Source of the DNA: Mucispirillum schaedleri ASF457 | GTDB lineage: Bacteria > Chrysiogenota > Deferribacteres > Deferribacterales > Mucispirillaceae | Assembly: GCF_000487995.2 (NCBI RefSeq) | Contig: NZ_CP097562.1 | Location: 2,283,084 to 2,347,083 of the forward strand | DNA length: 64,000 nt | Direction of reading: 5' to 3' | Shown here: positions 56,876 to 64,000 of the stretch, one piece after another | Numbering within the stretch: position 1 is the first letter of the stretch | Layout: every line of letters begins with the position of its first letter | The notes under the pieces: model-generated | What the model saw: the letters and a program-made list of their open reading frames with translations, nothing else | The model's database searches: none | Told to the model about the DNA's origin: nothing | Position numbers and translations under genes: made by a program

Positions 56876-58189
56876 ATGGAAAAGAATGCACAAAAGCCTA
56901 AAAATTTTATTTTAAGTCTTTTTGGCAAAACAAAATATATTATTATTACAGCAGTTATTTTATTTGCATTAATTATGTTTTTTATGGATTCATTAATAGG
57001 TAATGTTGATGCAAATGAGTATCAGGTTAAGCAGGCTTTTATGACTGGCGATATGTCTGCCCATTTAACACCCGGCTGGTATCTTAAAGTTATGGGAACA
57101 ATATACAGGTTTCCAAAAACAGAAACAGTTTATTTTACAGGTGATAATGATAATCCCGCAAATCAAGGACCTGTAACTGTTACTTTTTCTGATAACTCAC
57201 GGTGTGATATAAGCGGAACTGTAAGAGTTATTATGCCTACAAATGACCAGTATGCTATTGATATTGTTGCAAAACATTCAAACAGGACATTTCAGGATTT
57301 TGCAGCAAAGAATATTATACCTGTAACAAAAAGAGCATTAATTACAGCTGCTACAACAATGACAGCTCCAGATGCTAAAATAAAAATGGCTGATTTAGCT
57401 ACTCTTGGTCAAGACCAGTTAAATAATGGTATATTTATGCTTGAATCTACAAAAATAACAGAAGTAGACCCTGCAACAAGTGAAGAAGTTATTAGAGAAG
57501 TAAAACATATAAAACAGTCAACAGATGGCACAACTGCAAGGTATAAAGATGATATGCCGCTTACTGCTTTTGGTGCAAGTGCTACTAACTTTGTGGTAAC
57601 AGATATTACATGCTCTCCAGAAATTGAAAGACAAATTTCTGACCAGCAGCAGGCAAAAATGGGTATTGCTACAGCTAAGGCAGAAGCAGCTCGGGCAGAT
57701 CAGGAAGTTATTACTGCAAGAAAACAAGGGGATGCTAAAATTGCAAAGATAAAAGCGGAAGAAGAAGCAAAAGCTCAGCAAATGATAGTTGCTGCAGAAA
57801 GAGAAAATAAAGTGCAGATTTTAAATGCTCAAAGGGAAGTGGAAATCTCAAAACTTAAAAAACAGGAAGAAGAAAACCTGCTTGCTGCTGCAAATGTTAA
57901 TAAGCAGAGAACTATTTTAGAAGCAGATGCTCAGGCTTATGCAAAAAGAAAAGTAATGGAAGCTGATGGTGCTCTTGATAAAAAATTAGAAGCATATAAA
58001 TATGCAGTAGAAAAACAAAGTGAAGCTATTGCAAATATTACTCTTCCACAGATAATGATAAATGGTGATAATGCTAATAATAAAAATGGTTCAAGCTCTA
58101 TGGCAGGTATGGATTTACTGCTCCAAATGATGCTTATAAATACAGCTAAATCACTTGGGCTTGATATGAATGTAAAAAATAATAACTAG
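56876..58189 (+). CDS. SPFH/Band 7 membrane protein
   Basis: A 437-residue protein with an N-terminal membrane segment (YIIITAVILFALIMFFM), a Band 7/SPFH domain (~45-230: GWYLKVMGTIYRFPKTETVYF, RVIMPTNDQYAIDIVA), then a long Ala/Glu/Lys/Gln coiled coil (~255-390) and a short tail. SPFH proteins form large membrane-bound cages or microdomains. AAGGAG precedes the ATG. Nothing in the neighbourhood fixes its role. Confidence 0.85.
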   Translation: MEKNAQKPKNFILSLFGKTKYIIITAVILFALIMFFMDSLIGNVDANEYQVKQAFMTGDMSAHLTPGWYLKVMGTIYRFPKTETVYFTGDNDNPANQGPVTVTFSDNSRCDISGTVRVIMPTNDQYAIDIVAKHSNRTFQDFAAKNIIPVTKRALITAATTMTAPDAKIKMADLATLGQDQLNNGIFMLESTKITEVDPATSEEVIREVKHIKQSTDGTTARYKDDMPLTAFGASATNFVVTDITCSPEIERQISDQQQAKMGIATAKAEAARADQEVITARKQGDAKIAKIKAEEEAKAQQMIVAAERENKVQILNAQREVEISKLKKQEEENLLAAANVNKQRTILEADAQAYAKRKVMEADGALDKKLEAYKYAVEKQSEAIANITLPQIMINGDNANNKNGSSSMAGMDLLLQMMLINTAKSLGLDMNVKNNN

Positions 58190-58275
58190 ATTTCATAATG
58201 TAATATAATTCAAAAAATATTGACAACTTTAATAGTTTAAATATATTAATAATATTATATTATGGATGGTAGTAT

Positions 58276-58698
58276 ATGAAAAAATTAATATTTACAAGTT
58301 TATTTATTTTTGCAGCATTTACTTTATATGCTCAAACTGTGCCTTTAACATTAAATATTGAAAATATAGGCTCAAATAAAGGCAGCATAGTAGTAAATAT
58401 ATGCACTAATGTAGATGAATTTGCAGAAAGAGAGCCATGTAAATATTCTTTTTCAATACCTGCAAAAAAAGGCAGTATCTCTCAGCAGATTAATATTGAT
58501 AAAGGCAGGTATGGTATTATGGTATATCATGATGAAAACAGTAATAATATACTTGATATGGCTATGTTTGGCAAACCTAAAGAAAGATATGGTTTTTCAA
58601 ATAACAAATATGGAGCTTTTAGCTCAAAACCGCCTTTTGAAAAAGCATTAGTAAATATTGATAGACCAACAACTGCTTCAATAAAATTAAAAAAATAG
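58276..58698 (+). CDS. DUF2141 secreted protein
   Basis: A 140-residue protein with a signal peptide (MKKLIFTSLFIFAAFTLYA) and the DUF2141 pattern: GSIVVNIC, GRYGIMVYHDENSNNILD and FGKPKERYGFSNN. The function of the family is unknown. The gene has its own terminator. Confidence 0.85.
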   Translation: MKKLIFTSLFIFAAFTLYAQTVPLTLNIENIGSNKGSIVVNICTNVDEFAEREPCKYSFSIPAKKGSISQQINIDKGRYGIMVYHDENSNNILDMAMFGKPKERYGFSNNKYGAFSSKPPFEKALVNIDRPTTASIKLKK

Positions 58699-58721
58699 GT
58701 ATAACTTATTGTATGTTATAA

Positions 58722-58753
58722 GGGGAAAGTGTGATAGATGCTTTCCCTTTTTT
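58722..58753 (+). terminator. Intrinsic terminator after the DUF2141 gene
   Basis: GGGAAAG and CTTTCCC form a stem with an 11-13 base loop, followed by six Ts. Confidence 0.9.
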
Positions 58754-58773
58754 ATTATTTCTGTAAAATTTTG

Positions 58774-58941
58774 ATAGTATCTTAAAAAGTTTTGAAATAC
58801 TAATATTTTAGATATTTCGCCTTATGGCTCAATATGACATAATTGCAGTGTTTTTGTTAATATTAGACAGCATTACATAATCTTAATCTTAATTAAATAA
58901 ATATCCAAACTATATATTATAGAATAGTGTCCTAAAAAGTT
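58774..58941 (+). repeat. Pair of 18-bp direct repeats in the intergenic region
   Basis: ATAGTATCTTAAAAAGTT (58774-58791) and ATAGTGTCCTAAAAAGTT (58924-58941) differ at two positions and are 150 bases apart. The 441 bases between the DUF2141 gene and nikA otherwise hold only a terminator and the NikR-like operator. The pair might be a remnant of a small mobile element. Confidence 0.4.
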
Positions 58942-59094
58942 CGCAATTTTAATTATAATAAAAAATATTATCTTATTTAATTGATAAAATGTATATAAAA
59001 TAATAATTTATTATTAGTAGTATAGTAATTAGTAAAATACAGCACTAAAAAACAGGTTATATAATAAAAATTATATTGCATAAATATTTTTGGT

Positions 59095-59122
59095 GTGTTA
59101 TAAATCTGATTAATCGTAACAC
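59095..59122 (+). promoter_or_regulatory. NikR-like operator before nikA
   Basis: GTGTTAT, 14 bases, GTAACAC: an inverted repeat with one mismatch to the GTGTTAC-N13/14-GTAACAC consensus I recall for NikR in many bacteria. It lies 18-45 bases before the nikA start, where binding would block transcription. It supports nickel as the substrate of the downstream transporter. Confidence 0.75.
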
Positions 59123-59139
59123 AATAAATGAGGTATATG

Positions 59140-60696
59140 ATGAAGAAGTTTATAATAATTTTCTTTATTTTCTTATTATCTACAACAGTTTATGCAAAAA
59201 ATGACAGCACTCTTACTATTGCATATCCTGTAAATGCTGGACCATTAAACCCACATTTATATAATCCAAACCAAATGTATGCACAGACTATGGTATATGA
59301 CAGCCTTGTTCGCTATAATCCAGATGATATGGAGCCTGCTTTGGCAGAAAAATGGAGCATAAGTGATGACGGATTAACTTATACATTTAAACTTCGTAAT
59401 GCTGCATTTTCTGATGGAAGTGTTGTTACTGCTGAAGCAGTTGTTATGAATTTTAATGCTGTTATGCAGAATAAGGCTCGCCACAGCTGGATATCTTTAG
59501 TTAGTATGATAGAAAGTTTTTCTGCAAAAGATGAAAAAACTTTTATACTAAAACTTTCAAAACCTTATAACCTTACATTAAAAGAGTTAAGTGTGGCTCG
59601 TCCTTTCCGTATACTTGCTCCAAACGGATTTTTAGATGACAAAAATACAAGCAAAGGCATAAAAGCACCAATTGGCTCAGGACCTTGGAAACTTAAAGAA
59701 ACAAGGCTTGGGGAATATGATATTTTTGAAAGAAACGAATATTACTGGGGACAGAAACCAAAATATAAATATGTAAAAGTTTTAGTGCTGCCTGATGCAA
59801 ACAGCAGAATAATTGCTCTTGAAACTGGTAAAATAGATATGCTTATAGGTGAAGGAAGTTTTACTATTGAAAATTTTGTCCGCTTATCTAAAAATAAAAA
59901 TATTGCAGCTTATAAATCTGAACCAAGAGTAACAAATATGATTGCAATAAATACTGCAAAAAATAACACAAAGGATGTAAATGTTAGAAAAGCTGTTATG
60001 ATGGCAGTAAATAAAGATAATATTATAAAATATATTTTACTTAATCAGGAAATAAAAGCTGAGCAGATATTTAATCCAATGCTTGAATACTGCAATGCTG
60101 GCATTATTCCCTATGAATATAATATTAATAAAGCAAATGAGATATTAGAAAATGCAGGCTGGAAGAAAAAAGGCTTATATAGAGAAAAAGACGGCATAAT
60201 ATTATCTATTGATATGCACTATATAGGTATAGACCCAAAGCAAAAAGCAATTGCAGAGATTTTGCAGGCAGATTTAATGAATGTAGGTATTAAGCTTAAT
60301 TTATCTGCTGAAGAAAGCACTATTTTTTACAGCTTACAGTCAAATGGCAGTTTTGATATGATATTTAATAAAACATGGGGACCGCCTTTTGAGCCAGGCA
60401 CATTTGCAGGCAGTATGAGAAAACCATCCCATGCAGACTATCAGGCACAAAGTGGATTAAAAGAAAAAGAATATATTGATAATATGATAGATAAATTAAT
60501 AGTATCAGACAATACTACATTTATTGCAGAAAAATATGAAGAGATTCTTAATATTTTCCATAATGAAGCAGTATATCTGCCAATTAGTTACGAGCTTGAT
60601 TTAGCTTTGGTGAGAAAAGACAGAGTGAAAAACTTTCAGTTTGGTAATATGGTAACAGAATTTATGCTGCATACTTTGGAGCCTTATAATGATTAA
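59140..60696 (+). CDS. nikA: Nickel ABC transporter, substrate-binding protein
   Basis: A 518-residue family 5 solute-binding protein with a signal peptide (MKKFIIIFFIFLLSTTVYA). I choose ATG 59140, six bases after GAGG, over the in-frame ATGs at 59128 and 59137. The opening LTIAYPVNAGPLNPHLYNPNQMYAQ pattern and YWGQKPKYKYVKVLVLPDANSRIIALETG fit the NikA branch, and it heads a nikABCDE operon behind a NikR-like site. Without the operator a peptide or opine binder would be possible. Confidence 0.85.
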   Translation: MKKFIIIFFIFLLSTTVYAKNDSTLTIAYPVNAGPLNPHLYNPNQMYAQTMVYDSLVRYNPDDMEPALAEKWSISDDGLTYTFKLRNAAFSDGSVVTAEAVVMNFNAVMQNKARHSWISLVSMIESFSAKDEKTFILKLSKPYNLTLKELSVARPFRILAPNGFLDDKNTSKGIKAPIGSGPWKLKETRLGEYDIFERNEYYWGQKPKYKYVKVLVLPDANSRIIALETGKIDMLIGEGSFTIENFVRLSKNKNIAAYKSEPRVTNMIAINTAKNNTKDVNVRKAVMMAVNKDNIIKYILLNQEIKAEQIFNPMLEYCNAGIIPYEYNINKANEILENAGWKKKGLYREKDGIILSIDMHYIGIDPKQKAIAEILQADLMNVGIKLNLSAEESTIFYSLQSNGSFDMIFNKTWGPPFEPGTFAGSMRKPSHADYQAQSGLKEKEYIDNMIDKLIVSDNTTFIAEKYEEILNIFHNEAVYLPISYELDLALVRKDRVKNFQFGNMVTEFMLHTLEPYND

Positions 60697-61621
60697 ATAT
60701 ATTATAAAACGACTGCTGATTATTATACCAGTTATGCTTGCAGTATCATTTATAGTGTTTACTATGCTAAGGCTTGGACCTGTTGACCCTGCTCAAGCAT
60801 ATCTTCTTAATTCAAGAATACCGCCAACAGAAGAAGCCTTATCTGTTACAAGGGCAGAATTAGGACTTGATAAGCCGTTTTTTACTCAATATGCATTATG
60901 GCTTAAAGGTGCAGTGCAGCTTGATTTTGGCTTATCTTATATGACTAAGCGAGATGCATTTGGTGATTTGATGTATTATTTTCCAGTAACATTAAAAGTT
61001 ACATTTCTAGCTATGATAGTAGTTATAATTGTAAGTATTCCGCTTGGTATATTAGGTGCAGTAAAAAAAGGCAGTTTAGCAGATAAATTAATAAAATTTT
61101 TCTCATTTATTGGTGTATCAACGCCTAGTTTTTGGTTTGGATTTCTGATTATATATGTGTTTTCTCTAAAATTAAATATTCTGCCGCCTTTTGGATTGGA
61201 CGGTTTTTCAAGCTGGATTATGCCAATTTTAACTCTTGGTTTAATGTCAAGTGCTATTAACACCCGTATTACAAGAACAAGTTTTTTAGAGCATATAAAT
61301 AACCGCTCTGTATGGTATTTAAAAGTAAATGGTGTGCAGAAAAAAACTATTATTGGAAAATATGTGCTTAAAAACTCCATGCTTCCAGTGATTACTTCAC
61401 TTGGTATGCATTTTGGTGAATTAATAGGCGGTGCAGTTGTGGTGGAAGTGCTTTTTGCTCTGCCCGGAGTAGGAAGATATGTTGTATCATCTATTACTAA
61501 CCATGATTACCCTGTGATACAGTGTTTTATGATATTAATGACTGGAATATTTATAATAGTAAACTTAATTATAGATGTAATATATGTTTATCTAAACCCT
61601 AAAATAAAATATGGAGTATAA
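60689..61621 (+). CDS. nikB: Nickel ABC transporter, permease NikB
   Basis: A 310-residue permease with six membrane segments: IIKRLLIIIPVMLAVSFIVF at the start, GLDKPFFTQYALWLKG as in DppB/NikB proteins, and the cytoplasmic EAA-type loop near YLKVNGVQKKTIIGKYVLKNS. The end has ALPGVGRYVVSSI. It overlaps nikA by 8 bases. Confidence 0.88.
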   Translation: MIKYIIKRLLIIIPVMLAVSFIVFTMLRLGPVDPAQAYLLNSRIPPTEEALSVTRAELGLDKPFFTQYALWLKGAVQLDFGLSYMTKRDAFGDLMYYFPVTLKVTFLAMIVVIIVSIPLGILGAVKKGSLADKLIKFFSFIGVSTPSFWFGFLIIYVFSLKLNILPPFGLDGFSSWIMPILTLGLMSSAINTRITRTSFLEHINNRSVWYLKVNGVQKKTIIGKYVLKNSMLPVITSLGMHFGELIGGAVVVEVLFALPGVGRYVVSSITNHDYPVIQCFMILMTGIFIIVNLIIDVIYVYLNPKIKYGV

Positions 61622-61622
61622 T

Positions 61623-62456
61623 ATGAAAGATAAAGGGTTAATTATACTTTTTTCATTACTTGCTTTAATTATATTAAGTGCATTATTTGCTTCATTTATT
61701 GCTCCATACAGCCCTTATGACACAGATTTAACAAATAAATTTGCACCTGTAAGTTTAGAGCATATTTTAGGAACAGACCATTTAGGCAGAGATGTTTTTT
61801 CAAGGATAATATATGGTTCAAGAATGTCACTTATTAGTGTTTTAACAACTATATTAATAGTGCTGATACTTTCTTTAATAGTGGGAAGTATTGCAGGGTT
61901 TCGTGGCGGACTTTTTGACAGCATACTTATGAGAATATGTGATGTATTCCTTACATTTCCTACATTTATACTTGCTTTATTTTTTATAGGTGTGCTTGGA
62001 GCAGGGCTTATAAATGTAATCACTGCAATAGCTTTAACTCACTGGGCATGGTATGCGCGTATTGTTAGAAGTATAGTGCTTGAAACAAAACAGAAAAATT
62101 ATGTGCTTGCTGCAAAATGTTTAGGTTCATCAAGGTTTAAAATAGTGTTAAAACATATTATGCCAAAAGTATTATCTCAGGTTATTATTTTAGCTGCATT
62201 AGATTTAGGGCACATGATGCTTCATGTGGCAGGGCTTAGCTTTTTAGGGCTTGGAGTGCAGGCACCAACAGCAGAATGGGGTGTTATGATAAATGATGCA
62301 GCACCATATATTAGAGAGCATCCAGAATTAATGTTGTATCCTGGTATTTGCATATTTATCACAGTAGCAGTGTTTAACAGCATTGGTGAAAAATTAAGAG
62401 ATAAATATGAGACAAAGGAATACAGCAGTGAGAGTGAATTATGTGTGAAAAGTTAA
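61623..62456 (+). CDS. nikC: Nickel ABC transporter, permease NikC
   Basis: A 277-residue permease. ATG 61623 is used because GGAG lies six bases upstream; the in-frame ATG at 61611 overlaps nikB and has no such site. It has HILGTDHLGRDVFSRIIYG near the start, typical of DppC/NikC, the loop NYVLAAKCLGSSRFKIVLKH, and LSFLGLGVQAPTAEWGVM. Confidence 0.88.
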   Translation: MKDKGLIILFSLLALIILSALFASFIAPYSPYDTDLTNKFAPVSLEHILGTDHLGRDVFSRIIYGSRMSLISVLTTILIVLILSLIVGSIAGFRGGLFDSILMRICDVFLTFPTFILALFFIGVLGAGLINVITAIALTHWAWYARIVRSIVLETKQKNYVLAAKCLGSSRFKIVLKHIMPKVLSQVIILAALDLGHMMLHVAGLSFLGLGVQAPTAEWGVMINDAAPYIREHPELMLYPGICIFITVAVFNSIGEKLRDKYETKEYSSESELCVKS

Positions 62457-63232
62457 TAAGTATTAATAAGTTATCAGCTGGCACTAAAAATTACCAGATA
62501 CTTCATAATATATCATTTGATATAAATGCCTGCGAAATTGTATGTCTTTTAGGTTCGTCTGGTTCTGGCAAAACTATGACAGCTCTCTCTATTTTAAATA
62601 TGCTTCCTTTAAATGTAACACAGACTTCTGGCAGTATATTATATAATAACAAGCCATTTAACGAAAATATATGTGGCACTTTTATAAGTATGATTATGCA
62701 GGCACCAGCTTCATGTTTTGACAGTGTTTTTACAATAGGTACTCAGTTTAAAGATATATTAATATCTAATCATAAAGAATATTCTATAAATAGAGTATAC
62801 ACGATGCTTGAAAAAGTGGAGCTTCATAACCCGCAGGATATTTTAAATTCATATCCGTTTCAGCTTTCAGGTGGTATGCTTCAAAGGGTAATGATTGCAA
62901 TAGCATTATCCCTTGACAGCAAAGTTATTATTGCAGATGAACCAACATCAGATTTAGATGTTGCAGGTCAGAAAGAAATTATTGATTTAATATTAAAACT
63001 TAAAAAAGAAAATAAATCTGTGCTTATGATAACACATAATCTTGCAGTTGCAAAAAGCTGTGCAGATAAAATTGCAGTTATGGAGCATGGCAGACTTGTA
63101 GATATTTTTAAAAAAGATGAGCTGCTTTTAGAAAACCGCCACAAATATACAAAAGAGCTGATTGCTGCAAATAACTGGCTTTATGCTAATAAGTGGAATA
63201 TTGATTTAGGGGAAAATTATGCTGAAATGTGA
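62441..63232 (+). CDS. nikD: Nickel ABC transporter, ATPase NikD
   Basis: A 263-residue ATPase with Walker A GSSGSGKT (~38), the signature LSGGMLQR and Walker B VIIADEPTSDLD. LSGGMLQR is common in NikD. It overlaps nikC by 16 bases and nikE by 14. Confidence 0.9.
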   Translation: MCEKLISINKLSAGTKNYQILHNISFDINACEIVCLLGSSGSGKTMTALSILNMLPLNVTQTSGSILYNNKPFNENICGTFISMIMQAPASCFDSVFTIGTQFKDILISNHKEYSINRVYTMLEKVELHNPQDILNSYPFQLSGGMLQRVMIAIALSLDSKVIIADEPTSDLDVAGQKEIIDLILKLKKENKSVLMITHNLAVAKSCADKIAVMEHGRLVDIFKKDELLLENRHKYTKELIAANNWLYANKWNIDLGENYAEM

Positions 63233-63974
63233 GAATATTAGTAAAATATATAATGATAACAGCTGGTTTTCAAAAAAAGAAAGTATAAAAGTGCTTGAAA
63301 ATATATCATTTCACTTAAAGCAGGGCAGAAGTATGGGATTTGCAGGCAGAAATGGAGCAGGCAAAAGCACACTTATGCGTATAATATTAGGGCTTGAAAA
63401 AGCAACAGAAGGCAGTGTTTTATTTATGGAAAAAAATATACACGGCCTAAAATATAATGAATTAAAAAAAATATATAAAGATATGCAGGTAGTATTTCAA
63501 GACCCGCAAAGTTCTATGAACCACCAGTATACTGTATATGATGTAATAAAAGAGCCTGTTGAAAATTATTACAGTTATGCAAAAGATGAAATGAAAAATA
63601 TTGTTCTTAAATTACTTTCTGCAGTAAGACTTAGTGAAGATAAACTTTATAAAAATATAATGCATTTAAGCGGCGGTGAACAGCAGAGAGTAGCTGTTGC
63701 AAGAGCATTATCTGTCCAGCCTAAGTTATTAATACTTGATGAAGCATTAAGCAGCCTTGATATGATAATTCAAGCAGAAATAATTAAACTGCTGGAAGAA
63801 TTAAAGGAAAAATATAAGCTTTCATATCTTGTAATATCTCATGATATAAGAATAATCTTAAAACTGTGTGATGATATTATTTTTTTAGAAAACGGTATAA
63901 TAAAAGATAAGTTTTCAATAGAGCAGGGGATAAATAATCCAAGTGAAAGCTTTAAAAATATGATGATAGTATAA
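63219..63974 (+). CDS. nikE: Nickel ABC transporter, ATPase NikE
   Basis: A 251-residue ATPase with Walker A GRNGAGKST (~42), signature LSGGEQQR and Walker B LLILDEALSSLD. It pairs with NikD as the second ATPase of a two-ATPase importer. The last 26 bases of the window hold nothing. Confidence 0.9.
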   Translation: MLKCENISKIYNDNSWFSKKESIKVLENISFHLKQGRSMGFAGRNGAGKSTLMRIILGLEKATEGSVLFMEKNIHGLKYNELKKIYKDMQVVFQDPQSSMNHQYTVYDVIKEPVENYYSYAKDEMKNIVLKLLSAVRLSEDKLYKNIMHLSGGEQQRVAVARALSVQPKLLILDEALSSLDMIIQAEIIKLLEELKEKYKLSYLVISHDIRIILKLCDDIIFLENGIIKDKFSIEQGINNPSESFKNMMIV

Positions 63975-64000
63975 ATTAGCCCCTAATGTCATATAGATTG

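Noticed and set aside
58699..59094. RNA gene or small gene in the gap before nikA
   Set aside because: Apart from the terminator, a short repeat pair and the operator I see no coding frame or tRNA-like fold. No tRNA or rRNA was recognised anywhere in the window.
60976..61380. Minus-strand reading frame of 134 codons
   Set aside because: Antisense to nikB, which has clear family motifs.

Overview
The window looks like a chromosome segment of an AT-rich, anaerobic Gram-negative bacterium. Supporting features are a full-length pyruvate:ferredoxin oxidoreductase, an Mla-type lipid transport operon, lipoproteins, many Sec signal peptides, a hemX-hemA-hemC-hemD-hemB operon and a nickel transporter behind a NikR-like operator. 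The combination, with type VI secretion (T6SS) VgrG spikes, suggests the Deferribacterota and most closely Mucispirillum. That placement is inference, not proof.

Positions 1-39.4 kb are a T6SS spike/effector island. It holds two full vgrG genes (14929-17349 and 24860-27280), a vgrG fragment (20917-21198) and an orphan vgrG tip (36367-36681). Around them are three families of long modular effectors. Each has a repeated trunk and a C-terminal tip that attacks peptidoglycan, and each is followed by a likely immunity gene, usually with a signal peptide. Family A (527-14630) has a full-length gene with a lysozyme-like N-terminus and an amidase tip. Downstream lie four partial copies that keep part of the trunk and a shared 74-bp junction in front of different tips (M15, M15, M23, M15_3), each with its own immunity gene, plus one broken tip with an intact immunity gene. 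Family C (17373-24700) is a 3.5-kb tandem duplication of a DUF5675/L,D-transpeptidase-like effector and an SH3-containing partner. Family B (27288-38326) has a full-length M23 effector behind vgrG2, an N-terminally truncated DUF5675-tipped cassette, and a third effector cut off at an insertion sequence.

The layout reads as an expression locus plus stored toxin/immunity cassettes. Recombination through near-identical trunk DNA could swap effector tips, and recombination through vgrG could swap spike tips. VgrG copies also start behind G tracts of 6, 7 and 9 bases, which may be phase-variable.

After a decayed insertion sequence (38307-39376) the window returns to ordinary chromosomal genes: a membrane protein; a minus-strand Mla-like operon with two lipoproteins and a degenerate ATPase; nifJ; an alpha/beta hydrolase; the heme operon; a MATE transporter; a P-loop protein; a DUF2156 protein; a Band 7 protein; a DUF2141 protein; and nikABCDE at the right edge.
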